This document shows positions 45,991 through 54,161 of a stretch of 64,000 bases of DNA, piece by piece (positions within the stretch are counted from its first letter, which is position 1; every line of letters begins with the position of its first letter). The position numbers and the translations under genes were made by a program. The stretch lies in assembly GCA_947649645.1 (NCBI GenBank), contig CANSSP010000016.1, positions 1-64,000 on the forward strand. Reading direction: 5' to 3'. This stretch comes from an uncultured Roseburia sp. GTDB lineage: Bacteria > Bacillota > Clostridia > Lachnospirales > Lachnospiraceae. The notes beneath the pieces are model-generated. The model was not told the DNA's origin and did no database searches. It was given only the letters and a program-made list of their open reading frames with translations.

Positions 45991-46509
45991 TCACTTAAGA
46001 ATCTTTTCCTCACTCCGGAAAATGCGCAGCGTATTCAGAATTTCATCCTGCTTTGCCTCCATCACCGCCGCCTCTTCCTCCGTCATATGATCATAGCCAA
46101 AAAGATGCAGCATGCTGTGCACGATCAGAAACGCAAACTCCCGCTTTTCACTGTGTCCGTAAGATATGGCCTGCGCCTTCAGACGTTCAGCGGAAATGAC
46201 GATGTCACCCAGCATGATTTCCCCTGTGTCGGGATTAAAGTTATCCTGAAAATCCTGTTCCAGATCCGAAAACTCCCCAGCCTTCTCATAAGAGATCAGC
46301 GGAAATGACAGGACGTCCGTGGGCGCGTCAATCCCGCGGTAAGTGCGGTTGTACTCCCTGATTCCCTCATCGTCCGTCAGCGTCAGATTCACCTCCGCAT
46401 CATAAGGAAATCCCTCGTGCTCGATCGCAAACTCCACTACCTGCTCCGCCAGCGTCTCATATTCAAATGCAAACGATATGTCTCTTTCCTTTTCTATTGT
46501 AAGACTCAT
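45991..46509 (-). CDS. ybeY: Endoribonuclease YbeY (rRNA maturation factor)
   Basis: 172 residues. The zinc motif HSMLHLFGYDH (HxxxHxxxxxH type) is intact near residues 130-141. PTDVLSFPLI and GEIMLGDIVIS are further family blocks. It matures the 3' end of 16S rRNA. Its start overlaps the stop of the HD-like gene by 4 nt (ATGA). Confidence 0.96.
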   Translation of the reverse strand: MSLTIEKERDISFAFEYETLAEQVVEFAIEHEGFPYDAEVNLTLTDDEGIREYNRTYRGIDAPTDVLSFPLISYEKAGEFSDLEQDFQDNFNPDTGEIMLGDIVISAERLKAQAISYGHSEKREFAFLIVHSMLHLFGYDHMTEEEAAVMEAKQDEILNTLRIFRSEEKILK

Positions 46510-47687
46510 ATCAGCAGCCTCTCCTCTTTCACAAGATATTCTCTTATTTTCAAAAACATATTCATGCTCAGGCCCGACTTATCGTACATTCCCATCGTGG
46601 AAAAATCATTCAGCGTCTGGTAAATCACCATATCCTGATTCCACTCACTCGACATCGTCTGACTATCCAGCACCTCGAGCTTTTTAATCAGCCCGTCCAC
46701 CATATGTACAATCGCGGATTCCACCGTCGTGGGAAGCTCCAGTTCCCCATTGTATTCGCTGATTACACGAATCACCTCTTCCGGAAAACACTCCTTCTGC
46801 GCAATGCGTATCCCGCTCTCGACCAGGGATTCCCCCTCGATAATGCCGATCCGGTAATAAAATCCGGACGCCGCACAGACATTCTGATCGGCGTTCACAA
46901 GCCTGGCACATTTTCCGGACGCCCGCGAAACACGCACGGCATGCCGGTATTCCGTTTCCGAAAACTTCAAAAGCTCTCTCGCCAGCGGATAAGATTCGTC
47001 GAGAATATCCGCAAAAAAATCCAGGACCTCCGCATTTTTTGCCGCCGCAAGCTGCCCGATCACCAGAAACAGAAATACGTCCGCAACCACACCTTCCAGC
47101 GCGCCATACAGAAAAAGACTGTACTTCACCTCGCGGTAGGCCATATAATAAAACACGGACGGCATCATGACCGAGAGTGAAAAAATAACGGCTCCGCACA
47201 GATAACGACAGTGGTAGCGTTCCACTGTCATCTCCAGCATACAGCCGAAGAGAATCATCAGACAGTATAATACCATCTCCGCCATACTGCACGCACATGC
47301 CAGACACATCATGGCGTTTAAAAAGAACACGGCACAGACGCCTGTGACACGCGAAGAAAGCGCCGTCATCACAAGAGCCGCCAGAATCACCGGTTTTAAA
47401 AATTCCGGCAGATTCACCGAGAGCAGGATAACCAGGGAACAGACAAAATACCCCGCCACAACCTTCCGGTAATCCGTCTGCCGGTTTTTCGACAGCTTCT
47501 TCTTTGTCCGTTCTCCCTCCAGGACATAGACAAACAACGCGAAAAAAGCCAGAGCAGGAATCAGATACGCGATCGCCTCATCCAGAAAGAAATTCCGGAT
47601 CCGGCAAAGGCTGGCCGTAAAGCCCACAGTGATCACAAACAGCAGCACTATATTTATCACTCGCTTTGCGACAAAACGTTCTTTCAT
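46506..47687 (-). CDS. PgpH-like membrane protein with degenerate HD domain
   Basis: 393 residues. About six or seven transmembrane helices occupy residues 8-215. The rest (about 225-393) aligns by eye with the HD domain of PgpH/YqfF, the c-di-AMP phosphodiesterase normally found between phoH and ybeY. The catalytic residues are gone: the YHHS start is YRHA (247-250), the YYHDIGK core is YYRIGI (277-282), and the later His pair is missing, while Asp331 (HMVDGL) remains. The long extracytoplasmic domain before the helices in PgpH is also absent. It is very likely unable to hydrolyse c-di-AMP and may be a sensor or regulator. It overlaps phoH and ybeY by 4 nt each. Confidence 0.8.
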   Translation of the reverse strand: MKERFVAKRVINIVLLFVITVGFTASLCRIRNFFLDEAIAYLIPALAFFALFVYVLEGERTKKKLSKNRQTDYRKVVAGYFVCSLVILLSVNLPEFLKPVILAALVMTALSSRVTGVCAVFFLNAMMCLACACSMAEMVLYCLMILFGCMLEMTVERYHCRYLCGAVIFSLSVMMPSVFYYMAYREVKYSLFLYGALEGVVADVFLFLVIGQLAAAKNAEVLDFFADILDESYPLARELLKFSETEYRHAVRVSRASGKCARLVNADQNVCAASGFYYRIGIIEGESLVESGIRIAQKECFPEEVIRVISEYNGELELPTTVESAIVHMVDGLIKKLEVLDSQTMSSEWNQDMVIYQTLNDFSTMGMYDKSGLSMNMFLKIREYLVKEERLLI

Positions 47688-48706
47688 GTTCTCCTTGTCT
47701 CCTGTCTTCTCCCCCGGGCCATACTTCTGCGCGCACCACCGCCCGTCTTGTCGCGGTTCTCGTAATCCTCATAAGCTTTCACGATCTTCTGCACCAGCGG
47801 GTGACGCACGACATCGAGACTCGTCAGCTTACAGATGCCGATCTCCTCCACTTTTGCCAGCACCTTAAGCGCCACATCGAGACCGGAAGATACCCCCGGC
47901 GCAAGGTCCTTCTGCGTCGCGTCGCCCGTGATCACCGCCTTGGATCCGAAACCGATGCGTGTTAAAAACATCTTCATCTGTGCCGGAGTCGTATTCTGCG
48001 CCTCATCCAGGATGATAAACGCATTGTCGAGCGTCCGGCCGCGCATATAAGCCAGCGGCGCGACTTCAATCAGTCCTTTTTCCATATTTTTCTGAAAACT
48101 CTCGGCTCCCATAATCTGATGAAGCGCATCATAGAGAGGCCTGAGATACGGATCCACCTTGCTCTGTAAATCACCGGGAAGAAAACCCAGTTTCTCTCCT
48201 GCCTCAATCGCCGGGCGCGTCAGAATAATCCTGCCCACGTCCTCATTTTTAAAGGCGGTGATCGCCATCGCCATCGCCAGATACGTCTTTCCGGTTCCGG
48301 CCGGGCCGATGCCGAACACAATCATCTTCTCCCGTATCGCGTCGACATAGCTCTTCTGACCAAGTGTCTTTGGCTTTACCGGTCTGCCGTTTACGGTATG
48401 GCAGATGCAGTCCTCGTCAATCGCAGTGATGGCAGATTCCTTCTCTTCCGCCGCCAGCGCCAATGCGTAACTGACATTCTGCTCCGTGATCACATTGCCC
48501 CTTTTTGACAGTTCCAGAAGCTGCATGCACACATTGGAAGCACGCTTAATCTGTGACTCTGTTCCGATAAACTTTACATTTTCTCCCCTGACAATCACCG
48601 TCACCTTAAGCGCGCGCTCTATCTTTCTGATATAAGCGTCAAACTGACCGAACACATTGGCGATATGATCGGCCGGTATATTTACTGAAATCTCAGTCAG
48701 ACTCAT
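47684..48706 (-). CDS. phoH: PhoH-like ATPase (YbeZ/PhoL type)
   Basis: 340 residues. Walker A FGIGPAGTGKTYLA, Walker B NAFIILDEAQNTTPAQMKMF and SKAVITGDATQ are diagnostic of PhoH ATPases that work with YbeY in RNA and ribosome metabolism. The N-terminal region about 1-90 is the KH-like start; the C-terminus has an Arg-rich tail of about 20 residues. I choose the ATG at 48706 (SLTEISVNIP), overlapping the end of yqfD by 14 nt. An upstream extension inside yqfD is less likely. Confidence 0.95.
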   Translation of the reverse strand: MSLTEISVNIPADHIANVFGQFDAYIRKIERALKVTVIVRGENVKFIGTESQIKRASNVCMQLLELSKRGNVITEQNVSYALALAAEEKESAITAIDEDCICHTVNGRPVKPKTLGQKSYVDAIREKMIVFGIGPAGTGKTYLAMAMAITAFKNEDVGRIILTRPAIEAGEKLGFLPGDLQSKVDPYLRPLYDALHQIMGAESFQKNMEKGLIEVAPLAYMRGRTLDNAFIILDEAQNTTPAQMKMFLTRIGFGSKAVITGDATQKDLAPGVSSGLDVALKVLAKVEEIGICKLTSLDVVRHPLVQKIVKAYEDYENRDKTGGGARRSMARGRRQETRRT

Positions 48707-49937
48707 CTGTTTCCCGCCCCTCTTCCCCTGTTGTCTGGTATATCCTGGCAGGCTGATAAGAAACGATCGATTCACAGGCATCAATCGTCCCTCCTGCCAC
48801 ATACTTATTGTTCTTTTTTACTATCATAACATTTTTTCCGATAATTTGAATACCTTTTTCTTCCAAATCTGCAAGATAATTCCTCAGATTTTTTGTCGCA
48901 ATCTGCCTTATCTCCTTCTCGGAATGTGTTTTCTTTGTTTTCTGGTATTCCTGGTAAGTCTTTCTGGTCAGGGAGACCGGTAAATAAAAATTGTCTGTAA
49001 ATCGGAGCTGACTGGTATCCGACACAACAGAGCAGTGCTCAAACCCGTGTTTAAAAAACGGATTTGCAAACGCAGCCCCAAAAATTCTGATACTATAATC
49101 CGTCTTTGTATTTCCGGTCGGCGTCTCATCGATATAATCCGCTTCTATGACGTCCTCATAAGAATAAGACACCTCTGCAGTGATATCAGCATCCGCGCTC
49201 TCATAGAGGTATCCCGACACCTCGCCGCTGTCATTTCTGATCTCCAGGCTTCCGCTGACTAAAATATCGCCCGCTTTCACCTCATCCCCCGCAGCGACAA
49301 GCGGCGTTCCGCTCCGCGTCACAATATCCTGGATCACGCCGTCCTTAGACGCAATGATATCGCAGACCGTATCTTCTTTTTTCTGGTAATCCTCCTCCGG
49401 CAGCAGATTTTCCTGAATATCCACCGTCATCTTTGTCCCGTAAATTTTGACGGACGTCCAGATGACCTCACTGTAACGGCTGCGCAGCGCCTCTTCAAGC
49501 CTTGCGCAGTCAACTCTGGTCTTTTTTGCCCCAAAAGAACTTCCCTCCTCCTTAAGGAAATCCAGAATCACCTCCTCTGAGAGATAGGAATTGCCGTTTA
49601 CCTCAATATTCCAGATAAAACCGGACATATAATAGAGCAAAGCCGAGAACAGGAAAATCCCCACGGCAAAAACTTTGCGCTTCCGGTAGCGATGCGCGTG
49701 GAACGGCATGCCACATCGCCGGATAATCCTTATCTTTGTCCTCGTCTTCTTTAATATCGGCTTTAAACTGCGGAACCCTTCGACACTGATGCAAAAGCGA
49801 TACCCTTCCCCATAAGGCGTCAGATTCCAGATCAGTATATCACGGCTGCCGCATAAATTCAGGAATCGTTCCGGTGCATATCCAGTGAGCTGGACATAAA
49901 CGTATCCCCGAACATATTTCATCGCAGATAAGAGCAT
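48693..49937 (-). CDS. yqfD: Sporulation protein YqfD
   Basis: 414 residues. A cytoplasmic N-terminal segment of about 90 residues with the family motif LTGYAPERFLNLC is followed by one transmembrane helix (near 91-108, FAVGIFLFSALLYYMSGFIW) and a long extracytoplasmic region with a POTRA-like module (VNGNSYLSEEVILDFL). In B. subtilis yqfD is expressed under SigE in the mother cell. It starts 3 nt after the yqfC stop. Confidence 0.92.
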   Translation of the reverse strand: MLLSAMKYVRGYVYVQLTGYAPERFLNLCGSRDILIWNLTPYGEGYRFCISVEGFRSLKPILKKTRTKIRIIRRCGMPFHAHRYRKRKVFAVGIFLFSALLYYMSGFIWNIEVNGNSYLSEEVILDFLKEEGSSFGAKKTRVDCARLEEALRSRYSEVIWTSVKIYGTKMTVDIQENLLPEEDYQKKEDTVCDIIASKDGVIQDIVTRSGTPLVAAGDEVKAGDILVSGSLEIRNDSGEVSGYLYESADADITAEVSYSYEDVIEADYIDETPTGNTKTDYSIRIFGAAFANPFFKHGFEHCSVVSDTSQLRFTDNFYLPVSLTRKTYQEYQKTKKTHSEKEIRQIATKNLRNYLADLEEKGIQIIGKNVMIVKKNNKYVAGGTIDACESIVSYQPARIYQTTGEEGRETDESD

Positions 49938-49940
49938 CCG

Positions 49941-50273
49941 TCAGTTCTCGTACCGGACTGCCTCGATAAGGCCCGTGATTTTCATTTCCTCGTTGGTGTA
50001 ATATTCAATTGCAAGATGCGCACCGGAAATCAATATCCTGCAGTTTTTGGTCTGAACCCGGATAAAGGAATCCTGGTATTCCAGGATCCCTTTATAATTT
50101 GCAATCAGTGCCTCCCTCCTCCCTGTTACGGTCAGAATGGCGGCTCCGAGCATCAGATCCTTGGGAAGCTCCAGGCTGTTTACCATTTTTTCGCGGAACG
50201 AAATATCGTCTGCGGGCGCGGCGTCCGGCCGCGCCGGTGTATTGTGAAGTGAATATCGCTGATTTCTTTTCAT
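49941..50273 (-). CDS. yqfC: Sporulation protein YqfC (YabP/YqfC family)
   Basis: 110 residues. The YabP-like core is LELPKDLMLGAAILTVTGRREALIANYKGI followed by repeated short strands. The first 28 residues are a polar extension, longer than usual. The ATG at 50273 has no ribosome site of its own. A good GGAGG with an ATG lies 36 nt upstream in the same frame but runs into TAG after nine codons (see the leader entry). Translation of yqfC may depend on reinitiation. It probably forms an operon with yqfD and phoH. Confidence 0.9.
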   Translation of the reverse strand: MKRNQRYSLHNTPARPDAAPADDISFREKMVNSLELPKDLMLGAAILTVTGRREALIANYKGILEYQDSFIRVQTKNCRILISGAHLAIEYYTNEEMKITGLIEAVRYEN

Positions 50274-50279
50274 ATATAA

Positions 50280-50309
50280 CTATATGAAATTTTGCGGAGT
50301 CTTATTCAT
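50280..50309 (-). CDS. Nine-codon leader frame upstream of yqfC
   Basis: ATG at 50307-50309, with GGAGG 6 nt upstream, encodes MNKTPQNFI and stops at TAG (50280-50282). It is in frame with yqfC, whose ATG follows 6 nt later. It may be a leader peptide that loads ribosomes for reinitiation, or a nonsense mutation in an extended yqfC. Confidence 0.45.
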   Translation of the reverse strand: MNKTPQNFI

Positions 50310-50322
50310 GATAATCCTCCAT

Positions 50323-50379
50323 CCCGGAATATTCCGGGTACGGGAACGCAGCCGGCCATAAGATCCGGCTCTGTTTCCC
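50323..50379. other. Palindrome and hairpin in the pdp-yqfC gap
   Basis: CCCGGAATATTCCGGG (50323-50338) is a perfect 16-nt palindrome just before the leader ribosome site. Next to it, GGGAA/TTCCC and AGCCGG/CCGGCT (50342-50379) form a hairpin close to the end of pdp. The latter may end pdp transcription, though it has no T tract. The former could be an operator or a hairpin. Confidence 0.5.
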
Positions 50380-50382
50380 ACT

Positions 50383-51687
50383 TTAACGGATATATCTGTG
50401 AATTACCGGACTCTTTTCGCTCTTCTCCTCCCCGATCTCGTAAGCGTCAAGGATTTTTCTGTACGCCGCCTCCTCCCTGGCGGCGTCGTTTCCGTAAATC
50501 ACGGCCAGCGTCTCCCCGGCGCGCACCGCATCGCCGTTCTTTTTCTTTAACAGAATGCCCACCGACAGATCGATTTCACTCTCCTTCGTCTCCCTTCCGC
50601 CGCCTAAAGCCATACAGGCCGTTCCGATTTCCTCGGCCAGAATCCGGTGCACGTAACCGTCTGTCCCGGCAATTACCGGAACGGCGTCCGCCGCCAGCGG
50701 CAGAAGCGACACGTCGTATACGTAAGCCGGATCCCCGCCCTGTGCCTCGATAAATTCCGCAAACCTGCGCAGGGCTGAACCATCCGCAATCACTCCCTCC
50801 ATCAGGGAAACCGCTTCCGCTTCGTCTGCCGCCCGCCCGGCCGCCACAAGCATCAGGGAACCGAGCGCAAAGACCACCTGCTTAAAGTCCTCTGGTCCCC
50901 CGCCGTTTAACATCTCAATCGCTTCAATCACTTCCAGTGAGTTGCCGACGGCCAGGCCGAGCGGCTGGTCCATATCTGTGATCACAGCATATGTTTTCTT
51001 TCCTGCCATCGTCCCGATCGATACCATGGCCTCCGCCAGAGCGACGGCGTCCTCCATTTTTTTCATAAACGCACCGTTTCCGGTTTTTACGTCCAGCACA
51101 ATCGCATCGCTGCCCGAAGCCAGCTTTTTGCTCATAATTGAGCTTGCGATCAGAGACAGCTGATCCACGGTTCCCGTCACATCCCGCAGCGCATAGAGCT
51201 TTTTGTCTGCGGGAGCCAGATTTGCCGTCTGCCCTGCAATCGCGATTCCGATCCGGTTGACATTCTCAAGGAACATCTCCTGCGTGATCCCCGTTGTAAA
51301 ACCCGGAAAACATTCCAGTTTATCGATCGTTCCCCCCGTATGGCCCAGGCCCCGGCCGGACATCTTGGCAACCGGAACGCCAAGAGCGGCAACAATCGGC
51401 GTCAGCGCAAGCGACGTCTTGTCTCCCACGCCTCCTGTACTGTGCTTATCAACCTTTACTCCGTCAATGCCGCTAAGATCAAGAACGTCCCCGCTGTCGC
51501 GCATTGCCAGCGTCAGGTCTACCGTTTCTCTTTTGCTCATCCCCTGAAAACAGATCGCCATCGTCATCGCCGACATCTGGTAATCCGGAATCGTCCCGTC
51601 GGTAAAACCGGACACCATATACCGGATTTCTTCCGTGGTAAGCTCCCCTCCCTTTTTCTTTTTTACAATCAGATCATACATGCGCAT
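50383..51687 (-). CDS. pdp: Pyrimidine-nucleoside phosphorylase (thymidine phosphorylase family)
   Basis: 434 residues. It cleaves uridine or thymidine with phosphate in salvage. VDKHSTGGVGDKTSLAL and SGRGLGHTGGTIDKLE are the phosphate and nucleoside sites. The C-terminal alpha/beta domain has SVGILLKKKNGDAVRAGETL. An AGGAGG site precedes the ATG, 26 nt after the ABC exporter stop, so both may share a transcript. Pdp versus DeoA is not distinguished with certainty. Confidence 0.94.
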   Translation of the reverse strand: MRMYDLIVKKKKGGELTTEEIRYMVSGFTDGTIPDYQMSAMTMAICFQGMSKRETVDLTLAMRDSGDVLDLSGIDGVKVDKHSTGGVGDKTSLALTPIVAALGVPVAKMSGRGLGHTGGTIDKLECFPGFTTGITQEMFLENVNRIGIAIAGQTANLAPADKKLYALRDVTGTVDQLSLIASSIMSKKLASGSDAIVLDVKTGNGAFMKKMEDAVALAEAMVSIGTMAGKKTYAVITDMDQPLGLAVGNSLEVIEAIEMLNGGGPEDFKQVVFALGSLMLVAAGRAADEAEAVSLMEGVIADGSALRRFAEFIEAQGGDPAYVYDVSLLPLAADAVPVIAGTDGYVHRILAEEIGTACMALGGGRETKESEIDLSVGILLKKKNGDAVRAGETLAVIYGNDAAREEAAYRKILDAYEIGEEKSEKSPVIHRYIR

Positions 51688-51713
51688 TGCTGTCTGCCTC
51701 CTTTCTGCATTTT

Positions 51714-53450
51714 TTATTTGTGAAACTGCATCGTATACAGCTTTTCATAGATTCCCCCTCTGGCAAGCAGCTCCTCATGCGTGCCTTCTTCCTCGATGCC
51801 TTCGTCCGTGAGCACGAGAATCTTCTGCGCATTTTTTATCGTGGAAAGGCGATGTGCGATCACAAATGTGGTGCGGTTCCTGGCCAGCCGCTCCAGCGAA
51901 TCCTGCACGACCTTCTCACTCTCGTTGTCAAGCGCGGACGTCGCCTCATCAAAGATCAGAATCGGCGGATTTTTAAGAAAAACGCGCGCAATGGAAAGGC
52001 GCTGCTTCTGGCCGCCCGAAAGTTTGATCCCGCGCTGTCCGATATCCGTGTCATATCCATTTGGAAGCGAGAGGATAAATTCGTGCGCATTGGCGTTTCT
52101 GGCCGCCTCCATCACTTCTTCCCGCGTGGCGTCCGGCCGCCCGTAGCGGATATTGTCATACACCGTGCCGACAAACAGATAGACATCCTGCTGTACAATC
52201 CCAATGTGATCGCGCAGACTTTTCAGCTTCAGACTACGGATATCCCTTCCGTCAATCTTCACCGCTCCCCCCGTCACATCGTAAAACCTTGGTATCAGGG
52301 AACACAGCGTACTTTTACCGGCGCCCGAAGAACCTACAAGCGCCATGTAAGATCCCGCCGGCACATTTAAATTGATATGATTCAGCACTGTCTCCGTGTT
52401 TTCTTCATATTGAAAAGACACATTTTCAAACGTGATATCTCCCTTCACCTCTTTTAACTCCACGGCATCCGGTCTGTCGTCTATATCCGGTTCAATCGCC
52501 ATAATTTCACAGAAGCGCTCAAACCCTGTGTAACCGTTCTGGAACTGCTCTGTAAAATCAATCAGCGTCCGCACCGGGTCGGTAAACACACTGATGTACA
52601 GGAGAAATGTGACAAGATCGCTGACATCCACACTTCCCCGCATGATCAGATACACGCCTGCAAGGATCACATTGACCTGGATAAGCGTCGTAAATGCCCC
52701 CAGGCCCGCGTGAAAACTCCCCATATAGTGATAACTGTTCTTTTTTGCAGAGAGAAACCCCTCGTTCCCCTCTTTGAATTTTTCATTTTCAATTCCCTCG
52801 TTCGCGAACGATTTGACGACACGGATCCCCGAAAGATTATCCTCAATCCTTGCGTTGATCTCCGCAATCCGGACCCGGTTCTGCTTAAACGCCCTGCGCA
52901 TCTTCCCATTCAGAAAATATGCATAGGCAAACATCAGCGGAAGTACGGCAAAGGCGGCCAGCGCCAGCATCGGACTGATACCGACAAGTATGATAAACGC
53001 CCCCGAAATCTTTAAAACAGACAAAATCAGATTCTCCGGCCCATGGTGCATCAGCTCCGTGATATCAAACAGATCGTTTGTAATGCGCGACATCAGCTGA
53101 CCGACTTTCTGATTGTCATAAAACGTGAACGACAGTTTCTGGAAATGGGCAAAAATCTTCGCGCGCATGTCGTATTCAATCTTCGCCCCCATCACATGAC
53201 CGTAATTGGAAATAAAAAATTTACTGTAGCAGTCCAGCGCAACCATTGCGCACAGGACGACGGCGATCACGCTGATCTGGCTGCGGATCTCCGCCGGATC
53301 GAGATAGAGAAGCGTAGACGTCACATAGCGGATGACCAGAGGAAGCGCAAGCGCGATCGCCGCCGAGACAGCCGCAAAAAACATGTCCGCCCAGAAGACA
53401 GCCCGATACGGTTTATAATAAGACAACATTTTCTTTAAATTTCCACTCAT
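51714..53450 (-). CDS. ABC exporter (MsbA/LmrA-like half-transporter)
   Basis: 578 residues: six transmembrane helices (about 15-310) then an ABC domain with GSSGAGKST, LSGGQKQR and ILIFDEATSALD. The catalytic Glu is present, so it can act as a homodimer. Substrate unknown; drugs or lipids are usual. It is divergent from the LUD-domain gene, about 70 nt away. Confidence 0.92.
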   Translation of the reverse strand: MSGNLKKMLSYYKPYRAVFWADMFFAAVSAAIALALPLVIRYVTSTLLYLDPAEIRSQISVIAVVLCAMVALDCYSKFFISNYGHVMGAKIEYDMRAKIFAHFQKLSFTFYDNQKVGQLMSRITNDLFDITELMHHGPENLILSVLKISGAFIILVGISPMLALAAFAVLPLMFAYAYFLNGKMRRAFKQNRVRIAEINARIEDNLSGIRVVKSFANEGIENEKFKEGNEGFLSAKKNSYHYMGSFHAGLGAFTTLIQVNVILAGVYLIMRGSVDVSDLVTFLLYISVFTDPVRTLIDFTEQFQNGYTGFERFCEIMAIEPDIDDRPDAVELKEVKGDITFENVSFQYEENTETVLNHINLNVPAGSYMALVGSSGAGKSTLCSLIPRFYDVTGGAVKIDGRDIRSLKLKSLRDHIGIVQQDVYLFVGTVYDNIRYGRPDATREEVMEAARNANAHEFILSLPNGYDTDIGQRGIKLSGGQKQRLSIARVFLKNPPILIFDEATSALDNESEKVVQDSLERLARNRTTFVIAHRLSTIKNAQKILVLTDEGIEEEGTHEELLARGGIYEKLYTMQFHK

Positions 53451-53463
53451 AACTCTCCTCTTA

Positions 53464-53492
53464 TTGAAATAATGCGAGTCTTCCCGTATAAT
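53464..53492 (+). promoter_or_regulatory. Promoter of the LUD-domain gene
   Basis: TTGAAA (53464-53469), 17 nt, TATAAT (53487-53492), 31 nt before the ATG; AGGAGG follows at 53511-53516. Confidence 0.7.
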
Positions 53493-53522
53493 AATTGTAT
53501 CGAATCATAAAGGAGGCAGCAC

Positions 53523-54161
53523 ATGAATCCAAAACAGATGCACTACGAAACTCTCGCGGATACCGTAATTGCGAACCTGAAAAAACGCCAGATCGAGGCA
53601 TGGTACTGTGCCAACGTCGAAGAAGCTGAAAAAAAGGCCTTCTCCTTCCTGACACCAGGCTGCCTGGTCTCCTTTGGCGGTTCCATGACCTTAACCGACA
53701 TCGGCATGCTCACGGCGCTGCGCCACGACCCGAATATCCGTCTGCTCGACCGCGCAAAAGTCTCCACACCGGAAGAGACGAGCCGGATCTACCACGACGC
53801 TCTTTCCGCCGACTTTTATTTTATGAGCACGAACGCAATCACCGCCGCCGGAGAGCTTGTCAATATCGATGGAACCGGTAACCGCGTCGCCGCGTTAATC
53901 TACGGTCCCAGAAATGTCATTATCATGGCCGGCATGAACAAAGTCGTCCCTTCCGTCGAAGAGGCCGTAAGCCGGGTACACAACACCGCCACCCCGATGA
54001 ACTGCAGACGTCTCGGCAGAAACACCCCCTGCGCGGCAACCGGCATCTGTGTCGACTGCATCTCACCCGACTGCATCTGCAACCAGGTCGTCATCACCAG
54101 AAGAAGCGGCATCCCCGGCCGGATCAAAGTCATCCTGATCGGAGAAGAACTCGGTTATTAA
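53523..54161 (+). CDS. LUD-domain protein (LutC/YkgG-related) with C-terminal Cys cluster
   Basis: 212 residues. The LUD fold shows GCLVSFGGSMTLTDIGM and TAAGELVNIDGTGNRV, then YGPRNVIIMAGMNKVV. Residues about 170-190 hold five Cys in CAATGICVDC and SPDCIC, which could bind an iron-sulfur cluster or zinc. Related proteins LutB and LutC serve lactate oxidation. Stand-alone clostridial members are uncharacterised. The gene converges on hydA and the two stop codons overlap within 4 nt. A redox role is inferred from that position only. Confidence 0.85.
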   Translation: MNPKQMHYETLADTVIANLKKRQIEAWYCANVEEAEKKAFSFLTPGCLVSFGGSMTLTDIGMLTALRHDPNIRLLDRAKVSTPEETSRIYHDALSADFYFMSTNAITAAGELVNIDGTGNRVAALIYGPRNVIIMAGMNKVVPSVEEAVSRVHNTATPMNCRRLGRNTPCAATGICVDCISPDCICNQVVITRRSGIPGRIKVILIGEELGY

